A DNA stretch of 64,000 nt from Martinezella lusitana. Lineage in GTDB: Bacteria > Pseudomonadota > Alphaproteobacteria > Rhizobiales > Rhizobiaceae. The DNA lies in NCBI RefSeq assembly GCF_014207095.1, contig NZ_JACHBG010000013.1:92735-156734 (forward strand), read 5' to 3'. The translations under genes and the position numbers were made by a program. The notes under the pieces are model-generated. The model searched no databases. It was given only the letters and a program-made list of their open reading frames with translations, and was not told the DNA's origin. Of the stretch, positions 9,023 to 17,794 are shown piece after piece (position 1 is the stretch's first letter; the number at the start of each line of letters is the position of its first letter).

Positions 9023-10459
9023 TCAGATGTGCCAATCCGTTGTGTGGGCGGTTTGGGCCGAGGCGGCAAGCTGGGCCGCATGATCGTCCAGAGAATAGGC
9101 CTTGATGTAGTCGATCTTCATCTCGGATCCGTTTGGCAGCCCGTCGGTCGGGGTTCCCGCCACACCGCCGACGGCAAGATCAACCAGCATATACATTGGG
9201 CCATGCATGTCGGCAGGCGTTGCGGCGTGGGCGACTGCAACATCGTCGAAATACCAGACGATCTGGTCCTTGTCCCACAGCACGCCGTAATTGTGAAAGC
9301 CATCCGTGCTCGGCACTTCGACCGGGATCGAATTCATCGTGTGCTGGCCGGTGGCGTTCGAATGAACCGTGACGTTGACCGTGTTGGGATTTTGCCCCCG
9401 CATCTCCACAACGTCGAGCTCCGGCGGCCAGGAGCCATCTTCCGGCAATAGCCAAAAGGCAGGCCAAACGCCCTGGTTATGCGGCATTTCCGCCCGCATT
9501 TCGAAATAGCCGTAGGTCTGGGAGAACGAGGAATGGGTGGTCAGGATGCCCGACGTATAATCATGATTTTCGACGATCGACTTCAGCGCATCCGGTGTTT
9601 GCTTGGCCGTGATCGTCAAAATGCCGTCGGAGATTGAGAATGGGTTTGCGGATGCTGTCGGCGCATAGGACGGATTGATGTACCATTGCAGCTCATTGTT
9701 CAGGCTGCTGCCTTTTTCGGGAGCCCAGGAATATTTCGCATCCCATGTGCCCTGCGTGCCCTGATGCAACGAAAGCGTATTGAAGTCGTCGGAAAAGGTC
9801 TGTGTCAGCGACGACCGGTCGAGCCCCAGCTGAAACTGGTCTTCGTGCAGATCAGCGACAGTCTTGTTGGCAAAAACCAAGCTTTCGCCGTTGCCGAGAT
9901 CGAGCCGCACATTGGCCCCCTCCTGGGTCGAATGGCTGATGACTTGATTGAATGAGGTCAGGCCATACTGGTTGAACCTGACCTTATCATCATCGCTGAA
10001 GTCGGTGATCAGATCGCTGCCGTTGCCCTTGGTGATAATGAATGTATCCGCGCCGCCGCCGCCGGTGAGCACGTCGTTGCCAGGGCCACCATCGATTGTC
10101 TGGCTGCCGCTGCCACCGGTGATGATATTGTCGGCAGCGTTACCGTAAGCGTGGCGGTTGTTGCCCGTGACCGTGAGGTTTTCGAAATTGTCGGGCAGCG
10201 TGTAATCCATCCAGGTGATGATGGTATCGATGCCGGATGCTGGCGCCTCATAGGCGTGGTTGAGGCTGGAATAGAGATAATAGATGTCATCGCCGGTGCC
10301 GCCGGCCATCGTCACATTGACGGAGGCGTCGCCCCACATCGAGTCGTTGCCTGCGGTACCATTGAGCACTGGGCCTGAGCCGGTGGCGGAAAAGAAACCA
10401 GTCGATGTGTCGCTGTAGTAAAGCGGTTGTCCAAGAGCATTCAAGACGGAATTACGCAT
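9023..10459 (-). CDS. exsH: Secreted RTX glycanase, GH16, ExsH-like (endo-beta-1,3-1,4-glycanase)
   Basis: Predicted extracellular endoglycanase of 478 residues that would trim succinoglycan-type exopolysaccharide. The N-terminal part carries RTX/hemolysin-type calcium-binding repeats (GTAGNDSMWGD near 34-44; GGSGSQTIDGGPGNDVLTGG at 115-134). The C-terminal half (about 220-470) is a GH16 domain with the ELDVVE catalytic beta-bulge motif at residues 347-352. There is no Sec signal peptide, which fits type I export, and prsDE lie 0.8 kb away. Start 10459 has a GGAAGAG site; the longer frame from 10516 lacks one. Layout and the MRNSVLNALGQPLYYSD start recall Sinorhizobium ExsH from memory. The acidic RTX part and Phe-poor C-terminus suggest the export signal may lie in the repeats. 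Confidence 0.9.
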   Translation of the reverse strand: MRNSVLNALGQPLYYSDTSTGFFSATGSGPVLNGTAGNDSMWGDASVNVTMAGGTGDDIYYLYSSLNHAYEAPASGIDTIITWMDYTLPDNFENLTVTGNNRHAYGNAADNIITGGSGSQTIDGGPGNDVLTGGGGADTFIITKGNGSDLITDFSDDDKVRFNQYGLTSFNQVISHSTQEGANVRLDLGNGESLVFANKTVADLHEDQFQLGLDRSSLTQTFSDDFNTLSLHQGTQGTWDAKYSWAPEKGSSLNNELQWYINPSYAPTASANPFSISDGILTITAKQTPDALKSIVENHDYTSGILTTHSSFSQTYGYFEMRAEMPHNQGVWPAFWLLPEDGSWPPELDVVEMRGQNPNTVNVTVHSNATGQHTMNSIPVEVPSTDGFHNYGVLWDKDQIVWYFDDVAVAHAATPADMHGPMYMLVDLAVGGVAGTPTDGLPNGSEMKIDYIKAYSLDDHAAQLAASAQTAHTTDWHI

Positions 10460-10626
10460 GAGATGTCTCTTCCATGTGCCGAATTGCCTCCCGATCGACT
10501 GAATATGTCTCCCCACTCATCTGCATCAGATAGCGTGCTTTGTTTTTTTGCCCACCCCCTGCGACAAGTTTTTTCACCTTGGTGCAGAAAACGTCGGTCG
10601 ACCCTGACACCGTCAGGACAACCTGA

Positions 10627-10656
10627 TTGGTGGCGCAACTTTCGTTGCGCCACCAA
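10627..10656 (-). terminator. Perfect hairpin after the OpuAC-type gene
   Basis: A 13-bp perfect stem (TTGGTGGCGCAAC with its complement) closes a 4-nt loop, GAAA on the minus strand, a stable GNRA tetraloop. It lies 10 bp past the stop at 10666. No U-tract follows. It could terminate the minus-strand gene or protect its 3' end. Confidence 0.65.
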
Positions 10657-10665
10657 GGTCTGCAA

Positions 10666-11661
10666 TTAGAGAGACGCCTTAACTTTCTTGGCGACCTCCG
10701 GACTAACCCAGGTCGTCCAGATGTCCTCGTGGGTTTTCAGGAAATATTTCGCAGTATCCTCATTGGTACCCTGATTGTCGGTCTGCCAGGCAAGGACGCT
10801 GTTCACCACATCATTGGTCCACTTCCGCGTCTTGAGATAATCCATCGCAACGCCGGCCTTGTCGGCAAATTTCTTGGTGACGACGGTAAAGACTTCGGAG
10901 ACGGGATAGGAGTTGACCTTCGGGTTGGCGCAATCGATCACCGAGGTGCAGGCGTCCCACTCGGTCTTGTCATGGGGAACGCCGAAGGAAAGTCGCACCA
11001 TCGGATATTTGCCGAGGATAGCCGTTGGCGACCAATAGTAACCGAGCCAGCCGTTTTTCCTTTCGAAGGCATTGGCGATCGTGCCATCGAGGGCAGCGGC
11101 GGAACCCGTCTCGACGATTTCAAATCCCTTCTTCTCGCCATCGAGCGCACGGAACAGATTGCCGAGCGAGGCCTGGCATTGCCAACCGGGCGGGCAGTTG
11201 TAGATGACGCCCTTCTTCGGGTCGTTCGGCGAGGGGAAAAACTCCGGATGCTCCAGCGCCTGCTGAACGGTCTTGATCTCCGGATGGGCATCGGCCAGGA
11301 ATTTCGGAATCCACCAGCCGTCCTGGCCGCCTTCGGACAAAATGCCGGCGGCAATGACCAGTCTGCCCTCGGAAACGGCCTGGTCGAGCGGCGTGCGAAC
11401 GGCGTTGATCCAAAGCTCCGGCGCGACGTCGGGCTGGCTCTTTTCGTTCATGGACGTGAAGGTCGGCAGCGTATCGCCAGTGACGAGCTCCACCGAGCAG
11501 CCATACCCTTCCTGGAGGATGATCTTGTCGACATTGGCCGCGACCCCGGCCGACGCCCAGTTCATTTCGGCGATCGAAACCGAACCGCAATCGGCATGAG
11601 CTGCGCCGGCAAAGGTATAGAGTGCTGCAGCGAAGATGGCGGCAGCGATATGCTTTTTCAT
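10666..11661 (-). CDS. Glycine betaine/choline-type ABC transporter substrate-binding protein
   Basis: Periplasmic binding protein of 331 residues, OpuAC (PF04069) type. A Sec signal peptide, MKKHIAAAIFAAALYTFAGAAHA (residues 1-23), precedes the mature start DCGSVSIAEMNW. Family features include the TLPTFTSMNEKSQPDVAPELW stretch, several Trp residues typical of quaternary-ammonium cages, and GWLGYYWSPTAILGKY. Start 11661 has a GGGGG site; an upstream ATG at 11724 lacks one and would hide the signal peptide. No permease or ATPase gene is adjacent, so it is an orphan binding protein that must work with a distant transporter. Ligand (betaine, choline or proline betaine) is inferred from the family only. 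Confidence 0.88.
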   Translation of the reverse strand: MKKHIAAAIFAAALYTFAGAAHADCGSVSIAEMNWASAGVAANVDKIILQEGYGCSVELVTGDTLPTFTSMNEKSQPDVAPELWINAVRTPLDQAVSEGRLVIAAGILSEGGQDGWWIPKFLADAHPEIKTVQQALEHPEFFPSPNDPKKGVIYNCPPGWQCQASLGNLFRALDGEKKGFEIVETGSAAALDGTIANAFERKNGWLGYYWSPTAILGKYPMVRLSFGVPHDKTEWDACTSVIDCANPKVNSYPVSEVFTVVTKKFADKAGVAMDYLKTRKWTNDVVNSVLAWQTDNQGTNEDTAKYFLKTHEDIWTTWVSPEVAKKVKASL

Positions 11662-12076
11662 TTCAGACCCCCAGGTCCTGATGTTGCTGTTGTCGAAGGG
11701 TTCCACGGCAAATCCGCCGTTCATGTCTCTTCGCGCTTGCGATACCCTGCGGCCTCATCAGGGCACGCCAAGGCCAACCCGGATCGACTGTCGTCGTCGG
11801 GGACGCCCGGGATTACTGCCACATGCCCATCCCGGTCATGTGTTGGCGGCATGAAGTTTTAGGTTTTCCCACAGGAAATGACTGTACCCGGTCTGCGGCC
11901 ACGATGGCGCCAAGGCGCTGCACAGCAAAGACCCGAAGGCGAGGCAAGGTCGCCATGCGGGAAACAGATTTCCCCTTTCCGGCGAAGGGAGAGATGGCTG
12001 TTTCTTTTAATCTATCAAATTTGTGGACAATATTCGCATGATCGAAAACGTGTCCGACGTTCGGAAAGGGATGATA
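11662..12076. other. Intergenic region between divergent genes
   Basis: A 415-bp gap between the divergent binding-protein and FMN-reductase genes. It should hold both promoters. An A/T-rich block (12001-12040) is the best promoter candidate for the plus-strand gene. Open frames here look non-coding. Confidence 0.4.
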
Positions 12077-12637
12077 ATGAGTGCGCCTAAACTGGTCGGC
12101 ATTGCCGGCAGCTTCAACCGGCCATCTAAGACCTACACGCTTGTTCAGACCGTCGCTGATCTGGCAGGTGATCGCTACGGCTTCACGAGCAAGGTTTACG
12201 ATCTGCACGATGTCGGTCCCTCCCTCGGATCGGCCCAATGGCGTAAGGATCTTGATGATCAGGCGAAGAGCGTGATCGACGATATCGTTTCATCTGACGC
12301 GCTGATCATTGGTTCTCCGACGTTCAAAGGATCCTATCCGGGGCTTTTCAAACATCTGATCGATCTCATCGATCCGCATGAGCTGCGCGCCAAGCCTATC
12401 ATTATCACCGCGACCGGCGGCGGCGATCGGCATGCATTGATGGTGGAACACCAGCTGCGGCCGCTCTTCGGCTTCTTCATGGCCCATACGCTGCCGACCG
12501 CGGTTTATGCCTCGGACCGCGATTTCACCGACTACAAGGTTTCCTCCGAGCCTCTGGCGGCGCGGATCAGTGAGGTTGTCGGTGAACTGGCCGCCTTCTT
12601 TCCGCATCCGGTAAGAGTCTTGGCGGCTGCGGAGTAA
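12077..12637 (+). CDS. NADPH-dependent FMN reductase (MsuE/SsuE-like)
   Basis: Flavodoxin-fold NAD(P)H:FMN oxidoreductase of 186 residues. It opens MSAPKLVGIAGSFNRPSKTYTLV, the phosphate-binding loop of the family, and has ALIIGSPTFKGSYPGLFKHLIDL in the middle, which contacts the flavin ring. In related systems the reduced FMN feeds two-component monooxygenases that desulfonate alkanesulfonates. No monooxygenase is adjacent, so the partner is unknown. Start 12077 is preferred because AAAGGG sits 6 bp upstream; the ATG at 12071 and a longer frame from 12023 are alternatives. Confidence 0.87.
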   Translation: MSAPKLVGIAGSFNRPSKTYTLVQTVADLAGDRYGFTSKVYDLHDVGPSLGSAQWRKDLDDQAKSVIDDIVSSDALIIGSPTFKGSYPGLFKHLIDLIDPHELRAKPIIITATGGGDRHALMVEHQLRPLFGFFMAHTLPTAVYASDRDFTDYKVSSEPLAARISEVVGELAAFFPHPVRVLAAAE

Positions 12638-12701
12638 CGCTGCAAAGCGGGTGCGCCAGACACGAGTATCCAGCTTTGAATTCAACAGGATGGAGGGTTG
12701 C

Positions 12702-12878
12702 ATGACAATTGGCATCATCAGTCGCCTGAAGACGTTCTTCGGCTTGCGTCCGTTGGATAAAAGGCAGGACGACTTTGCCGCAGTGTATGCGGCACCTGCG
12801 GCGAACTTTGACCGGGAGCCTTCGGCCCGCGACTACGAACTCTATTATTGGTGCGCAACGCCTGCACCTTGGTACTGA
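12702..12878 (+). CDS. Small hypothetical protein
   Basis: A 58-residue frame beginning MTIGIISRLKTFFGLRPLDK with GGAGGG immediately upstream at good spacing. It ends in an aromatic tail (YELYYWCATPAPWY). It lies 64 bp after the FMN reductase on the same strand and may be cotranscribed. No known domain is recognised. The strong ribosome site and amphipathic N-terminus favour a real small protein. Confidence 0.5.
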   Translation: MTIGIISRLKTFFGLRPLDKRQDDFAAVYAAPAANFDREPSARDYELYYWCATPAPWY

Positions 12879-12935
12879 GCGAATAAGCGCTGGCTTCGTC
12901 TTGCGGGGCTCGCTGAAATCGGCTGCGAGGATATC

Positions 12936-13520
12936 ATGAGCAGAATTCTCATCGTGCCGGGTTTGTTCGGATCGGGCGAAGGACACTGGCAACATTATTG
13001 GCTTCAGGATCATTCTGACGTCCGTCTCGTGGAGCAGAGCGATTGGGATTTCCCCAATCTCGGCAGCTGGATGGACGGGTTGGAGGTTGCGCTTGAAGAG
13101 GCAGGCGAAGCCTATCTCGTTGCACATAGTCTCGGTTGCCTGCTGGCCGCGAGGCTGGCGGGGCGCCCGGCGGCGCGAAGGGTCAAAGGCGCACTTCTCG
13201 TTGCGCCCTGCGACATTCCGGCGACGGAGAGGCTGCATGCCGGCCGACTTTCGTTCGGGACGATGCCGACGGAGGCGTTGCCATTTCCCAGTATCACCAT
13301 CGGCAGTTTGAACGACGTCTATATGTCGCTCGATCGTCTCACAATGTTCGGGCGGCTGTGGAATTCCGAAGTTCGCAATATCGGGCTTGCCGGACATATC
13401 AACGTTGCAAGCGGATTTGGGCGGTGGCCGAGCGGTTATGGCTTCCTTGAGACGCTGAAGACCCGCGCGAGACATCGCAGACCGCAGGGAATCTCAACGG
13501 CGATTGCTGCCTCGGTTTGA
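12936..13520 (+). CDS. Alpha/beta hydrolase, RBBP9/YdeN family
   Basis: Small serine hydrolase of 194 residues. The family signature GLFGSGEGHWQHYW is at residues 9-22, the nucleophile elbow AHSLGC is near 70, and a C-terminal catalytic His is in LAGHINVASGFG. Asp in GSLNDVYM probably completes the triad. These are the three conserved blocks of DUF1234/RBBP9-type hydrolases. Cytoplasmic, substrate unknown. It follows the small gene by 57 bp on the same strand. Confidence 0.87.
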   Translation: MSRILIVPGLFGSGEGHWQHYWLQDHSDVRLVEQSDWDFPNLGSWMDGLEVALEEAGEAYLVAHSLGCLLAARLAGRPAARRVKGALLVAPCDIPATERLHAGRLSFGTMPTEALPFPSITIGSLNDVYMSLDRLTMFGRLWNSEVRNIGLAGHINVASGFGRWPSGYGFLETLKTRARHRRPQGISTAIAASV

Positions 13521-13633
13521 AAGGGCTTTTCATGGGAGCCATTCAGCGCCATTGTGCGGCTAGCATTTCTTGACCATGGCCTTTTGTCGCTGTCCAGGGC
13601 ATGCGGCAAGGCTGCCATTTTGGAGGTAAGGTA

Positions 13634-14293
13634 ATGAGTTTGCGTATCAACGATATCGCTCCCGATTTCACCGCCGACACCACACAGGGTGAACTTCAGT
13701 TCCACGACTGGATCGGCAACGGTTGGGCCGTTCTGTTTTCCCATCCGAAGAATTTCACACCCGTCTGTACGACGGAACTCGGTGCTATGGCGGGCCTGGA
13801 GCAGGAGTTCGCCAAGCGTGGCGTCAAGGTGATCGGCATTTCCGTCGATCCGGTCGAAAGCCACAGCAGGTGGAAGAGCGACATCAAGACTGCGACCGGT
13901 TTCGACGTCGAATATCCGCTGATCGGCGACAAGGATCTCAAGGTCGCCAAACTCTATGACATGCTGCCGGCCGGCGCCGGTGAAAGCTCGGAAGGGCGTA
14001 CGCCGGCGGACAATGCCACGGTTCGCTCCGTCTTCGTCATCGGCCCGGATAAGAAGATCAAGCTGATCCTTACCTATCCGATGACCACGGGCCGCAACTT
14101 CGGTGAAATTCTCCGTGCAATCGACTCGATCCAGCTTACGGCCAAGCATCAGGTGGCAACACCGGCCAACTGGCAGCAGGGCGAGGATGTCATCATCACC
14201 GCAGCCGTTTCCAACGAGGATGCGATCACGCGTTTCGGATCGTTCGATACGGTCCTGCCTTATCTGCGCAAGACCCGCCAACCTGCCGGCTGA
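13634..14293 (+). CDS. Peroxiredoxin, 1-Cys Prx6 type
   Basis: Thiol peroxidase of 219 residues reducing H2O2 and organic hydroperoxides. The active-site motif is FTPVCTTE with peroxidatic Cys45; the protein has the long C-terminal arm of Prx6 proteins (GEDVIITAAVSNEDA). I see no resolving Cys in the usual C-terminal position. Start 13634 has an excellent GGAGG site 8 bp upstream. It seems monocistronic and ends in a strong bidirectional hairpin shared with the convergent LysR gene. Confidence 0.94.
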   Translation: MSLRINDIAPDFTADTTQGELQFHDWIGNGWAVLFSHPKNFTPVCTTELGAMAGLEQEFAKRGVKVIGISVDPVESHSRWKSDIKTATGFDVEYPLIGDKDLKVAKLYDMLPAGAGESSEGRTPADNATVRSVFVIGPDKKIKLILTYPMTTGRNFGEILRAIDSIQLTAKHQVATPANWQQGEDVIITAAVSNEDAITRFGSFDTVLPYLRKTRQPAG

Positions 14294-14309
14294 GCGCGCG
14301 GGAACACTG

Positions 14310-14338
14310 AGTGATGCGGCCATGCAGGCCGCATCACT
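14310..14338. terminator. Bidirectional terminator between peroxiredoxin and LysR genes
   Basis: A 12-bp perfect stem (AGTGATGCGGCC with GGCCGCATCACT) closes a 5-nt loop between two convergent genes whose stops are 17 and 2 bp away. A short TTTC follows on the plus strand. Confidence 0.7.
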
Positions 14339-14339
14339 T

Positions 14340-15242
14340 TCATAGCCTGACGTTTTCGCTGAGGAATTCGAGCAGCGCGCGCACACGTGCCGGCAGCGGA
14401 CCGCCCTGGCCGATGTAAACGGCGTAGAATTCCTCGATATCGCCGGGGTTGAGTTCCTCGAGGACAGGAACCAGGCGCCTGGCCTCGAGGTCGGCTTTTA
14501 CGGCGAAGGCAGCAAGACGCGCAATACCGGCGCCGGCGAGCGCCAAATGGCGCATGGCTTCACCGTCACTCACCTGCAATCCGCGCGTTACTGGTAGCGT
14601 CACCAGCCGGTCACCGAATTTTACGGGCCAGCCCTCCTGCGCCCGGGAGTAGGAAAAGCCGATACGACTGTGCCTCTCGGCTTCGGCCGGTGAGTTCGGA
14701 ATGCCGTGCTGGCGCAGATAGTCCGGTGATGCAACAATCATATTGCGTGTCGCGCCAAGCTTGCGCGCAATGAGGCTCGAACTCTTCAAAGGTCCCGTGC
14801 GAATGGCGACATCCGCACGCTCCTCCATCAAATCCACGATCCGATCCGTGTGAACGATCTCGAGTGAGACCTTTGGATAGAGTCCCATGAAGATCGGAAC
14901 GAGCGGAGCCAGCACGTGATTGCCAAAGGAGCCGCTTGTATTGATGCGGATGTATCCCGCGACCTGCTCGCCGGCCGAAGCATGGCGTTCCGCTTCCGCC
15001 ATATCCGCAAGGATCGTGATGCTGCGTTCGTAGAATCCGCAGCCTTCCGGCGTCAGCTGCAGCCGTCTGGTGGAGCGATTGATCAGTCGGGCGCCTAGTC
15101 GTTTTTCCAGCCGGGTAACAAGTTTGCTGACCGCCGAGGGCGTCATCCCGCACGCCGTTGCGGCGGCAGTGAAACCACCCAGTTCCACGGCGCGGACGAA
15201 GACCTCCATTTCACCGGAGCGATTGATATCTTGACGGCTCAT
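14340..15242 (-). CDS. LysR family transcriptional regulator
   Basis: A 300-residue DNA-binding regulator. The N-terminal winged helix (about 10-65) reads GGFTAAATACGMTPSAVSKLV, RLEKRLGARLINRSTRRLQL; the C-terminal effector domain (about 95-295) has the LysR substrate-binding fold. Length and layout match the AaeR/DmlR-like subfamily. It is divergent from the aldo/keto reductase at 15336, so it most likely controls that gene. The 93-bp intergenic space contains CTATT-N3-AATAG at 15308-15320, a possible binding or promoter element. Effector unknown. Confidence 0.92.
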   Translation of the reverse strand: MSRQDINRSGEMEVFVRAVELGGFTAAATACGMTPSAVSKLVTRLEKRLGARLINRSTRRLQLTPEGCGFYERSITILADMAEAERHASAGEQVAGYIRINTSGSFGNHVLAPLVPIFMGLYPKVSLEIVHTDRIVDLMEERADVAIRTGPLKSSSLIARKLGATRNMIVASPDYLRQHGIPNSPAEAERHSRIGFSYSRAQEGWPVKFGDRLVTLPVTRGLQVSDGEAMRHLALAGAGIARLAAFAVKADLEARRLVPVLEELNPGDIEEFYAVYIGQGGPLPARVRALLEFLSENVRL

Positions 15243-15335
15243 GATGAATTCAAATCACAGATCTGTTTCTTTCGGGCAATCTATATCAGCATGCATAACG
15301 CGTCTATCTATTCGTAATAGCAAAGGAGTTGGACG

Positions 15336-16370
15336 ATGGAATACAGAACACTTGGTGCCTCCGGCCTGAAAGTATCGACATTGAGCTTTGGGGCCGGCAC
15401 GTTCGGCGGTAGCGGGCCGTTGTTCAGCGCGTGGGGATCCACGGATGCGAACGAGGCACGGCGTCTCGTCGATATATGCCTCGAGGCGGGCATCACGCTC
15501 TTCGATACCGCAGATGTCTATTCGGCCGGTGCCTCCGAGGAAATTCTCGGTCAGGCGGTGCGTGGCATGCGAGACGCGGTGACGATTTCGACCAAGCTGG
15601 GCTTGCCCATGGGTGATGGGCCGGCAGATTGGGGTGCTTCGCGCTCCCGGTTGATCAGATCGGTCGAGGCCGCTTTGCGTCGCCTCGGCACCGACTATAT
15701 CGACCTGCTGCAGTTGCATGCCTTTGACGCCTCAACGCCCCTGGAGGAGACGTTTTCCGCACTCGATGGTCTCGTGAAGGCGGGGAAGGTCCGCTACGTC
15801 GGTGCTTCGAATTTTGCCGGCTGGGAACTGATGAAATCGATCGCCGTTTCGGAAAGGCATTCCTATGTCCGCCCCGTCGCCCATCAGGTCTATTACTCGC
15901 TGGCGGGCCGCGACTACGAATGGGAGCTGATGCCGCTCGGTGCGGATCAGAAGGTCGGAGCGCTGGTCTGGAGCCCCCTTGCATGGGGCAGATTGACGGG
16001 CAAGATCCGTCGAGGTCAGCCATTGCCGGAGACCAGCCGCCTGCATGAGACCGCCTCGTTTGGACCACCGGTCGATGACGAGAAGCTCTTCGATATCGTT
16101 GATGCACTGGATGAGATTTCGGCAGAAACGGGCAAGAGCGTGCCGCAGATTTCCATGAATTGGCTGCTGAACAGACCGACCGTTACGAGCGTGATCATCG
16201 GCGCTCGCAATGAGCCGCAATTGCGGGAGAATCTCGGCGCGATCGGTTGGACGCTCTCTGCGCAGCAGATCGAGAAGCTCGATAAGGTGAGCGCGGTCGC
16301 CGCACCCTATCCTTATTTCCCCTATCGGCGGCAGGAGGGATTTGCCCGGCTGAACCCGCCGCTTGTCTGA
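15336..16370 (+). CDS. Aldo/keto reductase
   Basis: NADPH-dependent TIM-barrel oxidoreductase of 344 residues, YajO/YghZ-like. The catalytic tetrad is visible: Asp and Tyr in LFDTADVYSAG, Lys in STKLGLP, His in DLLQLHAFD. The C-terminal cofactor motif is PTVTSVIIGARNEPQL. Start 15336 has AAGGAG at good spacing. The divergent LysR regulator points to inducible detoxification or sugar/aldehyde reduction, but the substrate cannot be assigned from sequence. Confidence 0.93.
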   Translation: MEYRTLGASGLKVSTLSFGAGTFGGSGPLFSAWGSTDANEARRLVDICLEAGITLFDTADVYSAGASEEILGQAVRGMRDAVTISTKLGLPMGDGPADWGASRSRLIRSVEAALRRLGTDYIDLLQLHAFDASTPLEETFSALDGLVKAGKVRYVGASNFAGWELMKSIAVSERHSYVRPVAHQVYYSLAGRDYEWELMPLGADQKVGALVWSPLAWGRLTGKIRRGQPLPETSRLHETASFGPPVDDEKLFDIVDALDEISAETGKSVPQISMNWLLNRPTVTSVIIGARNEPQLRENLGAIGWTLSAQQIEKLDKVSAVAAPYPYFPYRRQEGFARLNPPLV

Positions 16371-16386
16371 TCGGGGGTAGTGCTTA

Positions 16387-16421
16387 GAGTGCTTCGCCTT
16401 TCACGGAAATGCGAAGCGCTC
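16387..16421. repeat. Intergenic palindromic element (rhizobial repeat type)
   Basis: Stem GAGTGCTTCGC with GCGAAGCGCTC (one G-T pair) around a 13-nt loop, 16 bp past the aldo/keto reductase stop. The arms and the following CGACTGTTTGTCGTAAGG resemble the dispersed palindromic elements common in Rhizobium intergenic DNA. It may also terminate transcription. Confidence 0.45.
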
Positions 16422-16519
16422 CGACTGTTTGTCGTAAGGCCGCTTCAGCTGGGGGTGGCTTTCGTTGCCCAAGCAGAACGGGTCGGCTAGTTTTGCCAGA
16501 CTGATTCCTCTCTTGCCGA

Positions 16520-17068
16520 ATGCCAATTCCCATGGATGAAACGCCGACCAGCCGCATGCTTTCCTGGGCACGCAACTCCACGATCTACCGCCTCGAACGT
16601 CGGATGATGACGGAGAAGCAGCTGTTCGACGCGATCGCCAAGAAGTCAAAGCAGAAATTCGAGGATATCAGCGAGACGCAGGTCAAGGCACTCGCCGATT
16701 TTGCCGTCAAATTCGCCTATGAACTGAAGGTGCTCGACGATGTCGCCTTCGCCGAAATCAGCACGCGCTCGGCGGTTCGCTCCGGTAAATCGAAGAAGGC
16801 CATCGCCTTCAAGCTTGCCTCCAAGGGCATTGATGGCGAGACGGTCGTCGCGGCAGTCGGGGAGGTCGATGATCTCCATTCCGCCATCATTTTTGCCAGG
16901 AAGCGCGGCTTCGGGCCTTTCCGGCGCGGCGATCTCGATGAAAAGCGCAAATCGAAAGAACTGTCCGCCTTTGCGCGCAACGGTTTCAGCTTCGCCATCG
17001 GCAAACGGGTTTTCGACATGGAGCGGGAGGACGCCGAAGAGCTATTGCAGTCGGGCTCGGCCTTCTGA
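16520..17068 (+). CDS. recX: Regulatory protein RecX family
   Basis: A 182-residue, helix-rich basic protein of the RecX type that modulates RecA filaments. The three-helix repeats are recognisable: LDDVAFAEISTRSAVRSGKSKKAIAFKLASKGID is the conserved core (about 74-107). A second repeat follows around DDLHSAIIFARKRGFGPFRR. It is not next to recA, which is common in alphaproteobacteria. No strong ribosome site precedes 16520; ATG at 16532 is an alternative start. Confidence 0.83.
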   Translation: MPIPMDETPTSRMLSWARNSTIYRLERRMMTEKQLFDAIAKKSKQKFEDISETQVKALADFAVKFAYELKVLDDVAFAEISTRSAVRSGKSKKAIAFKLASKGIDGETVVAAVGEVDDLHSAIIFARKRGFGPFRRGDLDEKRKSKELSAFARNGFSFAIGKRVFDMEREDAEELLQSGSAF

Positions 17069-17143
17069 ATTCAATGCTCATTGAAATGGTTGGGGTCAAT
17101 GGTTAGCTTTGCCGCGCGTCAATAGGATGTGCAGGGGAAGTTC

Positions 17144-17746
17144 GTGAAAGCAGGCATTCGATCACTTGCAGCAGCAATAACCATCGTCTCCTTACCGGTG
17201 GCTGCCCATGCCGACTGGCAGGCCGTGGAAACAATCAAGACCTATGCGATCTCTGGAACATCCGGCCGCGAGCTTTACGACTCCATCGGCGAACGTGGCC
17301 CCTTGCTCGGACCGAAGGTCAGGGCGATTGCCCATACCGATTTCAAGCTGACCTGGACGCGGAAATACGGGCCTCAGCCGGATGGCGCTTGCAAGATCAC
17401 CGTCAACATACCGAAACTGATCATCACCTACACCTTGCCGAAGCCGTCTGCGCAACTGCCGCCGTCCACGCGTAGAAGCTGGCAGAAATTCATCGCCGGC
17501 GTTGAGGCGCATGAGCGCGTGCATGGTGGTTACATCAAGGACATGGTCAAGGAAATCGAGGCCATGAGCGTCGGCTTTGCCGTGCCGAATGATCCGAAAT
17601 GCACCAAGATCCGTGTGGAACTGACGAAACGGCTCGGCGAGATTTCGAATAAGGAGCGGCGTCGCAACAGTGATTTCGACAAAGTCGAATTTAGCGATGG
17701 CGGCAATCTCCAGCAACTCGTCCTGAAGCTGGTGCAGGAAGAGTAG
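17144..17746 (+). CDS. DUF922 family protein, putative secreted Zn-dependent protease
   Basis: A 200-residue exported protein. The signal peptide MKAGIRSLAAAITIVSLPVAAHA (1-23) is clear with GTG start 17144 and an AGGGGA site; an upstream GTG at 17129 adds 5 residues. The mature part holds HERVH at 123-127, an HExxH-type zinc motif inside EAHERVHGGY, typical of DUF922. I recall this family being placed with metallopeptidase clans, so a periplasmic protease role is likely but unproven. Conserved Cys83 and Cys in PKCTK could form a disulfide. Confidence 0.8.
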   Translation: MKAGIRSLAAAITIVSLPVAAHADWQAVETIKTYAISGTSGRELYDSIGERGPLLGPKVRAIAHTDFKLTWTRKYGPQPDGACKITVNIPKLIITYTLPKPSAQLPPSTRRSWQKFIAGVEAHERVHGGYIKDMVKEIEAMSVGFAVPNDPKCTKIRVELTKRLGEISNKERRRNSDFDKVEFSDGGNLQQLVLKLVQEE

Positions 17747-17757
17747 TCCTGCGGAGC

Positions 17758-17779
17758 GCAGCCAGCCATGGCTGGCTGC
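17758..17779. terminator. Perfect 22-bp palindrome between convergent genes
   Basis: GCAGCCAGCCA followed directly by its exact complement, TGGCTGGCTGC. It lies between the DUF922 stop (17746) and the RraA-like stop (17795), so it could serve as a shared transcription end. Confidence 0.5.
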
Positions 17780-17794
17780 ATTCGCCTGGTCGGA

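Noticed and set aside
10627..11862. 411-codon plus-strand frame
   Set aside because: Antisense to the betaine-type binding protein, which has a signal peptide and family motifs.
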